In this document: one piece after another, positions 39,601 through 49,920 of the stretch
Position numbering within the stretch: the first letter of the stretch is position 1
How the letters are laid out: every line of letters starts with the position of its first letter
Assembly: GCA_021229015.1 (NCBI GenBank)
Contig: CM037788.1
Span: forward strand, 44,622,696 to 44,686,695
DNA: 64,000 nt
Direction of reading: 5' to 3'
Source of the DNA: Solen grandis
Lineage: Eukaryota > Mollusca > Bivalvia > Adapedonta > Solenidae
Notes under the pieces: generated by a model
What the model saw: the letters and a program-made list of their open reading frames with translations, nothing else
Told to the model about the DNA's origin: nothing
Databases searched by the model: none
Translations under genes and position numbers: made by a program

Positions 39601-42600
39601 GTTTTAGCCACTCATACCTGGAAACTATCATATTTTATTAGAGTATCAACAAGAAACACAATGCAACAAACCGCATTTGGATCAGACTTCAACTTTTTGA
39701 GTTATAAGTAGAAGAGTGTTTTTAAGCTAAGCGCCCCCTAGCGGCAAAATGAGAAACAAAATTGATTAAAATTTTAACATTAGGTACCTAGCAATGCAGC
39801 AAATGTTCAATCAAGACGCAAGGTCGAACATTCTATTTTTTATATATCACAATTTGAAGCAAAAAAACTGATTTACAATTATTCCAAAAAAGGATCAAAC
39901 TTTGGACTGCCGTAAAATGACCAAATCAAGTCCGATCTTCAAAAACTAAACATCACTGAAAAGAGCTCTTGAATAACTAAAACTTTTGTTCATATACTCT
40001 CAAAGAAATATTTTTAGTTTTGGAGCTATTTGGGGCCGAATAAAAACACAATAATCGTAATATGACCTTGACCTTTTCATTTATTTTTTAACTTTTTAAT
40101 TGTGATCCCCTTTCAGACATAACAATACATAACTTGTGAAAATATCATGAAGAATTAACAAAAAATAAAGTCAGGAGCGACAAAAAACATGTTTTTGAAC
40201 CTTTAACTTTTTCTAAAATTTAGTGAAGTTTGACCGTTTCCAGAGGACAAACCATACATTTCTTAAATTCGCCACCCCATATATTTTGTGCGTATATGTC
40301 TTGCAAATCATTTGCAGCAAACAGAATTCATCTATCTGATCTCTAACAAAAATGGATAGGTTTTTCGTAGACCTACCCTCATTTGCACAGTTTTTTGCGA
40401 GGTTCGAACTTTCAACCTTCTGTAGCTCAAATACTTTCAGCGACACGTACCCTCGAAACCTATCATATTTTATTTGGCTATCAACAAGGAACAGAATGCA
40501 AAAAACGCATTTGAATCGGACCTCAAATAAGTGAGTTATTAGCCATTAATATATTTCATGCAAAACGCCCCCTGGCGGGAAAAGTAAGACATAAATGAAA
40601 ATTTTCTCAACGTTAGGATCATTTTCAAATACGTAGTAATAACTGATTAAAATTTCATACATGTGACTTTTTTCTATCATGGTGATATGCCGTTCACAAA
40701 AAAAGGTTAGAAAAATAATAAAAAAACTAGAATCGCTAATGCGATATCATCGGTTTTCGCAAAAGCAATTCCATTCAGTTCACGAGTCACATGTTTCGAA
40801 AAACATATTTCTTCGTTCAATGGCTTTTTGAATACTGTTGAATACAGTGATCTTTCAAACATTTTTGTCGCAATGTTTAAGCAGACTTTTTACCAAGAAG
40901 AATACTTCTAAGTATTACCTGTCTGTAATGTAGTCGCAAACTTGAAAACTTTTTTTACAGACTTCGGGTACTGCAACATTATATGTGTGTGTTGCTTTAT
41001 GAGGATGACATACGACAATTGTACTCGATAAACAACAATTGCAAACGACACACAACAGTATAAAATGACACGCGACAATGCGATATGCCACTTAACATTA
41101 TAACGAACTAATGTTGCATTGAATTACTATCATTTTCATGAAATATCGCATAAATATTTTAGTGTTGTTTCAAATTGATGTCACCAAGGAACAGAATGCA
41201 AAGAAATGCATAAAAATCAGACTTTTATCATTTTAGTAATAAAGGGTGATTTCAAGCCAAGCGCCCCCTAGCAGCAAAATGAGAAACAAAATTGAGTAAA
41301 ATTTTACTATTAGGTACCTAGAAATGCAGCAAATGGTTCAATGAAGCATACAAGTCGCACTAGTCGAACATTCTATTCCTTATATATCACAATTTGAAGC
41401 ATAAAAACTGATTTACAATTATTCCAAAAAAGGATCAAACTTTGGACTGCCGTAATATGACCAAATCAAGTCCGATCTTCAAAACCTAAACATCACTGGA
41501 AAGGGCTATTCAAGAACTAAAACTTTTGTTTATATACTTTCAATAAAATATTTTTTGTTTTGGAGCTATTCGGAGCCGAATAAAACACAATTATCGTAAT
41601 ATGACCTTGACCTTTGAAATTTCATTTTAACTTTTTAATGTATAATCCTTTAAAAAAAAACTTGTGAAAATATCATGAAGAATGAACTAAAAATAAAGTC
41701 AGGAGCGTCAAAAAACATCTTTTCGAAATTTTAATTTTTCCTAAAATTTAGTGAAGTTTGACCGTTTCTAGAGGACAAACCATGCATTTATTAAATTCGC
41801 TACCCCATATATTTTGTGCGTATATGTCTTGCAAATCATTTGCAGCAAACAGAATTCTTCTATCTGATGTCTAACAAAAACGGATAGGTTTTTCGTACAC
41901 ATACCCTCATCTGCACAGTTTTTTGCGAGGTTCGAACTTTCAACCTTCCGTTGCTAGCTCAAAAAGTTTCAGCCACTCATACCTAGAAACTATCATATTT
42001 TATTAGGCTATCAACAAGAAACATAATGCAATAAACCGCATTTCGATCAGGCTTTAACTTTTTGAGTTATAAGTAGAAGAGTGTTTTCAAGCTAAGCGCC
42101 CCCTAGCGGCAAAATGAGAAACAAAATTGATTACATTTTTTCCATTAGGTACCTAGCAATGCAGCAAATAGTTCAATCAAGTACGCAAGTCGCACTAGTC
42201 GAACATTCTATTTCTTATATATCACAATTTGAAGCATAAAAACTGATTTACAATTATTCCAAAAAAGGATCAAACTTTGGACTGCCGTAATATGACCAAA
42301 TCAAGTCCGATCTTCAAAAACTAAACATCACTGGAAAGAGCTCTTAAAGAACTAAAACTTTTGTTCATATACTTTCTATAAAATATTTTTAGATTTGGAG
42401 CTATTTTATGCCGATAAAAATAATAATAATTGGTATATGACCTTGACCTTTGCATATTATGCTTGATTTTTTTCTATGAATTTATCTGTTTTATAAAAAT
42501 GCATAAACAGTGAAATAATGATGAAGATTGAACATAAAATAAAGTCAGGAGCAGCGAAAAAGAGGAAACGTATGGATATACAATTGTTTGATAAGAGGAT

Positions 42601-43500
42601 CAAACTTTGGACTGTGGTCATTTGATCAAATGAAGTCCGATCTTCAAAATCTAAACACCAATGAAAAGATCTCTTCACAGACTAAAACTTTTGTTCATAT
42701 ACATTCTATAAAATATTTTTAGATTTTGAGGTATTTTATGCCGATAAAAATAATAATAATTGGTATATGACCTTGACCGTTGCATATTATGGCTGATTTT
42801 TTTTCCATGATTTTATTTGTTTTATAAAACTGCATTAACAGTGAAAAAATGATGAAGATTGAATAAAAAATAAAGTCAGGAGCTGCAAATAACATTAAAA
42901 GTCATGCTTTGAAAATGTTGACTTTTCGAAAATATTGGTAAAGTTTGACCGCATACTGTGGACAAACCATGCATTTCTCAAAATCGCCACACTATATATT
43001 TTGTGCGTATATGTCTTGCGAATCATATGCAACAAACAAAATTCTCTTATCTCATTCCTGAAAGACGTGGATAAATTTTTCGCAGACCTACCCTCATTTC
43101 ACAGTTTTTTCGAGATTCGAACATTCAACCTCCTGTAGCACTAAAGTTATATATACGCAACTTTTGAAAACTATCATATTTTATTAAGTAACTGACAAGG
43201 AACGCAATGCAAAAAAACGCATTTCAATCGGACTTCAAATAACAGAGTTATTAGCCCTTAGTCACTTTTACAAAACGCCCCCTAGCGGCAAAATTAAGAC
43301 AAAAATGAAAATTTTCTCGACATTAGGATCAAAATCAAGTCCTAGGACAAAACTGGTAAAAAAATCAGAACTGTGACTGTTTCCTATCTTGTTGATATGC
43401 CGTTCACAAAAAAGAGACGGAAAAATAATAATAAAAAAAAAAAAAAAAAAAAAACAGAAGAAGAACAATAGGTTTTCGCAAGCGATGCGAAAACCTAAAA
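36684..43500. repeat. satellite-like array of ~835-bp units in two modules
   Basis: The word 'gcgccccct' recurs near 37216, 38038, 38884, 39731, 40566, 41261, 42095, 43270 and 43668, mostly 820-850 bp apart. Each unit also holds 'atgaccttgaccttt', 'aaataaagtcaggagc', 'gtttgaccgtttc' with 'aggacaaaccatgcattt', and 'ttttgtgcgtatatgtcttg'. Two modules are visible (from 36684 and 40727). Each opens with the leader 'actagaatcgct' and 'gcgatatcatcggttttcgc' and ends with an A-rich tail after 'gatatgccgttcacaaaaaa'. The second module ends with a perfect 10-bp hairpin at 43473-43497. Short open frames inside are repeat-derived. The two-module, A-tailed form suggests a long non-autonomous transposable element containing satellite units. 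Confidence 0.9.
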
Positions 43501-43674
43501 AAAAAATTGGAATGGTTTTAATTCAATCACATTTTTAAACAATAGAAATTGAAATGTATCATATTTGATTAGGCTTATGACAAGCAACACAACGCAAAAA
43601 AAACGTAATTGAATCAGACCTCAAATAACAGAGTTATTAGCCTCTAGTGACTTTTACAAAACGCCCCCTAGGGA
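43501..43674. repeat. truncated extra 835-bp unit end
   Basis: A short further piece of the 835-bp family (from 'atcatatttgattaggct' to the 'aacgccccctag' word near 43665) lies after the hairpin and is cut off by the 145-bp repeat array. Confidence 0.7.
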
Positions 43675-44345
43675 TAATTATATCAAAGGGGAATAACACA
43701 AAAAGTGCACAAGGTAGACATATGGTCCTTGCGCACTGCACTTCGCGTCATTGCAAGGAACATACAAATGAAGTTTCAAGTCATTCAAACTTATGGTGAC
43801 AAAGTTACTTCGGACAAGAAATCTATCAAAGGGAAATAACTAAAAAAGTGCACAAGGTAAGTTATGGTTCTTAGCACTGCACTTTGCGTCATTGAAAGGA
43901 ACATACATGTGAAGTTTCAAGTCATTCAAATTTATTGTGACAAAGTCACCCTCCGGACAAGAAATTCTATCAAAGGGGAATAACTCAAAAAGTGCACAAG
44001 GTACAGTTATGATTCTTACACACTGCACTCCGTATCATTGCAAGGAACATACATATGAAGTTTCAAGTCATTCAAACTTATGGTGACAAAGTTATGCTCC
44101 GGACAAGAAATTCTATCAAAGGGGAATAACACAAAAAGTGCACAAGGTAGAGTTATGGTTCTTGTGCACTGCACTTGGCGTCATTGCAAGGAACATACAT
44201 ATGAAGTTTCAAGTCATTCAAACTTATTGTGACAAAGTTATGCTCCAGACAAGAAATTCTATCAAAGGGGAATAACTCAAAAAGTGCACAAGGTAGAGTT
44301 ATGGTTCTTGCGCACTGCACTCCGTGTCATTGAAAGGAACATACA
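43675..44345. repeat. tandem array of ~145-bp units
   Basis: Four and a half units start at 'ctatcaaagggg' near 43680, 43824, 43969, 44114 and 44260. Each contains 'aaaaagtgcacaaggta', 'gcactgcact', 'tcattgcaaggaacatac' and 'gtttcaagtcattcaaa'. The internal units are very similar. It begins exactly at the end word of the 835-bp family. Confidence 0.92.
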
Positions 44346-45745
44346 AAGTAACCCCTATACTATAATCAGGCTACACAAAAATGATATTAAGCAAAATCTC
44401 CAATAGCAGCAAAACGATAAACAAATTTATTTACATATTACATTTTAGTTTTTAGAAATGCAGTAAATTAGGATTTCTGCAGTTTAGTGTGTTCTTGTCT
44501 TCACTCTGAAAGGCGAAAGGTGAAATTACAAAACATGCCATATTGTCGTTGTGAAGAAATTAAATATGCCAGGCAAAATAACAAAATTTTAACAGGCGAA
44601 TGAAAAAAAGTATCGTCTTTGAATGTTTCTTGTTAGCAGTACGAAACCTTTTATGTCAGAACCATTTATCTGTCTTATATTGTATCTTGACCCTAATAGG
44701 CGAAAGAATGAAAAGATGCCATATTGTCATTATTTCGCCTTTTGCTTTTTGGGTCAAAGACACAACATATGCCTGGCAAAATAACAAAATTTTAATAGGT
44801 GAAGGAAAGAAAAGTTTCATCTTTGAATGTTTCATGTCCTGGGTTATAAACATCAGACACCACGATATAGCAGATTTCCTGTTGTAGTGTTTTCGACTAA
44901 CAAAAAAGTTGAAGGAACAAAATGACAACACTTCTGGTTTTGCCATCCGTGGTTATTCTTAATCACTGAAGAATCTGCTGACATTAAGAACATAGAGTAA
45001 ATAATTATATGAAAATGTAATACTGAAAAAATTAGTATGGAAAAGTTCAATTTATATATGATATAAGCAAGTTCTTATGTAAGACATGCTGGAAACTGCT
45101 GACTATATGCACAAAGCAGGAAACTGGTGACCCTATATAGGATGAGAATCTGGAGGGAGAAACTCAAAGCATTCAAAGACAAAACATTTTGTCCTTTCGC
45201 CTTTAAAAAATGTATATTTCGCTTGACATGTTTCGTGTTGTCGTGTCCTTGCCCCGAAAGGCAAAATAAAGACATTGTGGCATTTTTCGTTATTTCGCCT
45301 TTCGGGCGAAATGGCAGAAATCAGCCACCACAGTCCCCTGATCATATATACAAATAGAAACCGGAGGGCGAAACCATAGTGCTATCTTATTATTTCGACT
45401 TTTCCTTTTGATGCGCAAAAACACGACAACACGAAATCTGCTACAGTGTCGTGTCTTCGCCTTTCAGGTTTAGGGTGCGAACACAAGAACACGACAACTA
45501 AAGGGCGCCAAAATGAAATGGTTTCTACCTGCAAACATGAAACATTCAAAGAGGAAAGTTTTTATTCAATTAGGGTACTTTTTTTTGCTTTGCCTGTTAA
45601 AATTTAATTATTTCGCCTGGAATATTTTGTGTTTTCGTGTTTTTGCACCGAAAGGCAAAAGGTAAAATAATGACATTATGGCATGTTTTTGTTATTTCGC
45701 CTTTTGCCTTTCGGAATGAAGACACGAACACACGAAATGTCTAAA
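44346..45745. repeat. hairpin-forming 'ccgaaaggc ... gcctttcgg' modules
   Basis: At least three modules (about 44694-44760, 45253-45312 and 45648-45715) have a left arm 'ccgaaaggcaaaa', a middle 'acatt(a/g)tggcat', and a right arm 'ttatttcgcc' plus 'tttcgg'. They can fold into imperfect hairpins. Partial modules lie near 44508 and 45466. Phrases such as 'gtgttttcgtgtttttgc' and 'gacacgaacacacgaaat' flank them. Several short open frames on both strands here (for example 44600-44887 and 44656-44946) overlap each other and are repeat translations. Confidence 0.7.
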
Positions 45746-46141
45746 ATAATCCACCATTGAAGAAAGTTCAGTCAAGTATACAAGAAGCACAAGTCGAATA
45801 CTTTTCTTTATACATCACAATTTGAAGCAAAAGAAAATGTAACCAAAAAAGATCAAATTTTTACCAATATTACATCACCAAATCATGTTTTTTTTTTATT
45901 TGGTGCAATTTGGTGCCCAATAAGAATACAATATTATAAACTTACTTCATATCCGTATCCTACCCTAGATCATGTGTATATAAGGATGTGTGTTACTGGT
46001 TGGTCAAATCACCTATAAGCATGTTGTCATTAGTATATATAACATGACAATCATTTTATAGAAGAAACCATGCCATATCTATATAATCTTTCTCCAATGA
46101 AACTTTAATACTTTGTAAAAATCCGTAACCATACCTGTCAA

Positions 46142-46228
46142 GTCTCACGCTTAAATCGTGATTCTCACGATTTTTAGTTCATGGTCACGATTTCACGATT
46201 TTTGGCCATTTTCTCACGATTTTTTATA
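46142..46228. repeat. short 'tcacgattttt' tandem repeat
   Basis: The word 'tcacgattt' occurs four times, and 'cgtgattctcacgattttt' shows an internal inversion ('atcgtgat'). It lies 350 bp upstream of the zinc-finger exon. Confidence 0.7.
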
Positions 46229-46573
46229 AAAAAAATACCAAAAAAATTGTGGGTCAGAAATTTTGTCTAATTTACCTTCTCTAATCGTTAAAACAACACA
46301 GGATGCAAGCCCCAATATACAGCCCACCCTGTGACGCTTGTCTAGGGGCATTCCAATATACAGGGTACGTCACAAAACTGGTTATCGCCGGTCTTGCTTA
46401 TACTCGTATATCCCAGGGCATTCCAGGGCTTCCCGAGAGAAAATCCACCAATCACAATGTTGCTTGAATTTCCGAATCCCTCCGAGTCATATACGGGAAT
46501 TATCGGTAACTATTACTTAAATTCCCGGACATTGCATGATCACCATTCGCGCACTTAATGTCGACTGTAAAAC

Positions 46574-47647
46574 ATGAAGACTCCAGAAAAGAAGAAAAAG
46601 AGTTATGCCTCAAAGTACAACAACGCGTGGGAACTGGAATTTTCCTGGCTTTCAAAATCTGACACAGGACCCAATTTTGCTTTCTGCAAACTGTGTAGGA
46701 GGTATGTTGCATTCGTTTCATTTTTTTTATTGTCGTAGGTTTAAGATAATTGAATGGTATTTCTATGTAATTAAAATTTATATATCGATTGTATTTAAAA
46801 TTTATATATCGAAGGTTTAAAATATTCGACGTCACAACATATTTTGAAAGTAATACACATGGAGTGCAGCAAAAAACATCAAATTAACGCGGATTTACCC
46901 AAATTTATTCGTCAGCGTATTATTGATACCACTTTTTGCGCATGCGCCATCTAAACGACATTTTGATACTATGGCAACAGCATTTGATTTGTAAACAGAC
47001 ACTTAAATGTTAATTATGAATCACTGAAGCATACTTCGACGTTCCTTCTTTTCATAACAATAAAAGTACTAACTGATTATTGTAATCTTTGTTATAATCG
47101 CCGTGAAAAAGACCGCTCACAATTATTTTTAAACCGAAAGTACATTACAAATCGAATGTCTACATGGTATTTTTACTGTTATCAATCGGTCATTCACATA
47201 TAACACAGCCACTATATGATGATTAGAATGATATAATTGCATACCAATATATTTAATCAAATATAAAAACTGACTGAATTTATATAATAGATCTAGATCT
47301 AGCTAATATTTATCCAGACTTGTTAAAGTCAAAGACATCAAAATTTTAGGTAGATCTAGATCTATCTGTTTTAGTCAGTTCTTTGTAGGATTTGAACCTT
47401 TGACCTCACATTTTTTAAAATAAAGTAATTCTTTTTCTATTGATATATTCTGAGTAATATACTTAAATGCTTACTCAAACCTCATGTATACATATGTGTC
47501 ATTTCAGGAGCTTTTCAGTTGGACATGCCGGCAAGAATGATGTGAAGAAACATGGACAGACTGTGATTCACAACAAGGCAGAGAAGTCCGAGCTCCATAC
47601 AAGTAGTGTCAGAAGTTACTTCACCAGTGTGGAAGAGAAATCTGATG
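46574..47647 (+). pseudogene. two-exon BED/hAT-like zinc-finger gene fragment
   Basis: Exon 1 (46574-46701) starts at ATG and encodes 'YNNAWELEFSWL' and 'FAFCKLCR'. It ends at a good donor, 'g|gtatgt'. Exon 2 starts at 47508 after 'tttcag' and continues in the same phase with 'SFSVGHAGKNDVKKHGQ' and 'VIHNKAEKSE', completing a C-x2-C...H...H finger. This matches the N-terminal zinc-binding domain of a hAT-derived family common in animals. A possible donor at 47647 ('gat|gtgca') precedes non-coding sequence. No catalytic hAT region is seen in the window, although the 100-N gap at 48199 could hide a further exon. It could be the 5' end of a domesticated gene or of a retained transposon. Confidence 0.75.
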
Positions 47648-48198
47648 TGCATTTATTTATTTGGTTGTTTTTCATGTTGATTTCTTTATTACATTTATGC
47701 TATGCATAGAAACCTATTTATCATGTATCATGAAATAAATTTTTAAAAAATGTAATTTTTTCTTATTAATTTTGTAAAAGCATGGTAACACAGGACACAA
47801 GAAATTCATACTTAATGATCTCAAAAGGCACCAGAATGCATAATTTAATGCATTTAAAAAAAAATTCTCCCAAACCCACACTCCCATCCGGTCTTCGCGA
47901 CACGTAAAAATCTCACTCCTTGCCATTCTGAAATGTTGACAGGTATGCCGTAACACAGTTGTTTTGATTTGCTTTCATGAGTCACCCGGTACCACATGTT
48001 TTCTACACGAACATGATACTCTGTTATTAGACTAGCATCAGTTATTGTTTATTACACTATGCTATCTATGTATCAGTGCAGTATTCGATTAATTCTCATG
48101 GTACTTCACTGTCTCTCTCCCTGTCTGTTTCTCTCTTTTTTTTTAATCCAACTTAAAATTTAGGTTTTATTTAAAAGTTACTTAGCTGATACCTTAAA

Positions 48199-48298
48199 NN
48201 NNNNNNNNNNNNNNNNNNNNNNNNNNNNNNNNNNNNNNNNNNNNNNNNNNNNNNNNNNNNNNNNNNNNNNNNNNNNNNNNNNNNNNNNNNNNNNNNNN
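48199..48298. other. assembly gap, 100 N
   Basis: Exactly 100 undetermined bases of unknown true length. It lies between the zinc-finger fragment and the Polinton, so the Polinton's outer end or further exons may be missing here. Confidence 0.99.
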
Positions 48299-48453
48299 TT
48301 CTTAAGGTGATCTGTTCAAGCAATAAAGGTCAGTTACCCTTATTGTCAAGGGTGATATAAGCAGATTTGTAATTTTGGAGGGAAAAACGTTTGATTACTC
48401 AACAAAAACTGTAAGCACATAACAAAGTTCATGGCCACAGTATCTTTTTCTAA

Positions 48454-48518
48454 TAAGAAAGTTTGATGTTGTTGTTGTAGTTGTTGTATTGGAGTTTACC
48501 GTCGCTAAGAAAGTTTGA
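48454..48518 (-). mobile_element. 39-bp 5'-truncated SINE tail with perfect 13-bp target duplication
   Basis: The 39 bases 48467-48505 are the reverse complement of the tail of the SINE at 11 kb: the family's 'gcgacggtaaac' and 'ccaatacaacaac' are readable on the minus strand. It is flanked by the direct repeat 'taagaaagtttga' at 48454-48466 and 48506-48518. This is a textbook abortive reverse-transcription insertion in which only the 3' tail was copied. Confidence 0.88.
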
Positions 48519-48601
48519 GGTGTAACTTGAATATATATATATAATAAACTGGTGTAAAAGAACAAGAAATTTGTAATACTTTCTTGAACATTGTTTGTCA
48601 T

Positions 48602-48760
48602 GACAAATGCAACTAAACATACTCATTAATACAGAAGATTATACTGGAGACAAAGTAAATTATTTGGGAGTAATAAAGATAGTTTTTTTTTAAACTTGAC
48701 GTAGTCTCCATTGTATTCTTTTGTAGTGGGATGTGTTTTTATTTTAAATTAAAGTGTATG
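48602..48760. repeat. direct repeat copy A
   Basis: 'acaaatgcaactaaacatac' and 'tcattaatacagaagattat' plus 'actggagac' are identical to 49280-49328. A weaker match continues for about 100 bp ('gtagtctcc' and 'attgtattctt'). It brackets the Cys-rich open frame with copy B. Confidence 0.85.
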
Positions 48761-48927
48761 CCGTTTAAAAGAAAATTTCTACAATCATATACAAAATGCG
48801 ATAAATGTATGTTATGTATGTACCTGTTACACACACACACACACACACACACGTTGTATAAATATAAAAAGGGAGAGACTATGAAGTGAATTTGTGGTCC
48901 TGAAAAGGACCGTGATTTTTCCCGGGT

Positions 48928-49134
48928 TTAATCAAGGATTGGATGGTGGTGGTTTATAGGGAAATGTTTATCACAACATTCATCTCCCATAATGTTGCAG
49001 TTGTGCTGTTGTCCCTGTTCTGATATAACACTGTGCTGTTGTCCCTGTTCTGATATAACACAGCAGCACTTACTGCATTCTATATAGCATGGACTTCCAC
49101 ACTCAGAACATTGCCCATTCATTACTGGATTCAT
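48928..49134 (-). CDS. small Cys-rich open frame, function unknown
   Basis: Sixty-eight residues with a dense Cys cluster: 'CSECGSPCYIECSKCCC' near residues 9-25, two further Cys, then His-rich 'NHHHP'. The spacing C-x2-C-x3-C-x3-C-x2-C suggests metal binding. A 30-bp tandem duplication (49003-49062) repeats 'VISEQGQQH'. It is on the same strand as the Polinton genes, 0.8 kb beyond the polymerase stop, and lies between two direct repeats. I do not recognise a family. It may be an accessory Polinton ORF or chance. Confidence 0.4.
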   Translation of the reverse strand: MNPVMNGQCSECGSPCYIECSKCCCVISEQGQQHSVISEQGQQHNCNIMGDECCDKHFPINHHHPILD

Positions 49135-49279
49135 ATTGAAAATGATTACAGCTAGTTATGCATTTTCACACTCGTTTTAGGAAAATAAAGGTGCTGTTTT
49201 ACTTTGATAGTACGCACTTGCTAATTAAATTGACATCTTTATGATGCAACCATTAATTTATTCACATAATACTTATCAC

Positions 49280-49440
49280 ACAAATGCAACTAAACATACT
49301 CATTAATACAGAAGATTATACTGGAGACATGATTTGAAATTTTGGGTTTGATATATAAAAAATTTATTTTAATATAGTTGTAGTCTACAATGTATTCTTC
49401 TGTAATTGAGTGCGTTTATTCGAATTTACTTAAGCGATGT
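49280..49440. repeat. direct repeat copy B
   Basis: Second copy of the element at 48602-48760, with a 49-base identical core and diverged remainder. The rest of 49441-49920 has no gene; a (CA)n microsatellite occupies 49878-49913 right after the polymerase stop codon. Confidence 0.85.
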
Positions 49441-49774
49441 ACGTATTTCATACGTGATTAAATACAAATAACCACACATACCGCTAGCGAATGTAAAGAT
49501 ACTGCAATAAAACGGTATCTACTTGCCACTCACCATGTGTTTATAGAGATGAAGTATTGATAAAATTGTCACCCAATTGTTGGACTTAGTGTAGTTTAAC
49601 GCTTTATCAGTAAGCGCTGTTTTGTGTATTTCAACAGTTAAATGAAAAGGTGAAAATACTCGTTGTCAACAGTATTTCATTTGCCAATCATTCTCGATAA
49701 GCAAATATTTTCTTTCTCACTTTTTCAACTAATGATATTCAAGAAGTACAAACACATTTGTTTATAAACTAGAT

Positions 49775-49780
49775 TTTATT
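49775..49780 (-). promoter_or_regulatory. poly(A) signal AATAAA after the polymerase gene
   Basis: On the minus strand AATAAA lies about 140 bases beyond the polymerase stop, in the context 'aaaataaaatct'. The same context recurs at 55836, after the major capsid gene. It is the expected cleavage signal for the ATPase-to-polymerase block. Confidence 0.55.
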
Positions 49781-49876
49781 TTACAATCAAGGAATATGTA
49801 CACATAAGAAATACACAACAGTAAATAATAAGACAACATTCACTTATGCAAAGCAGATAATCATAAATACATTTTC

Positions 49877-49915
<39 letters not shown>

Positions 49916-49920
49916 TGACT

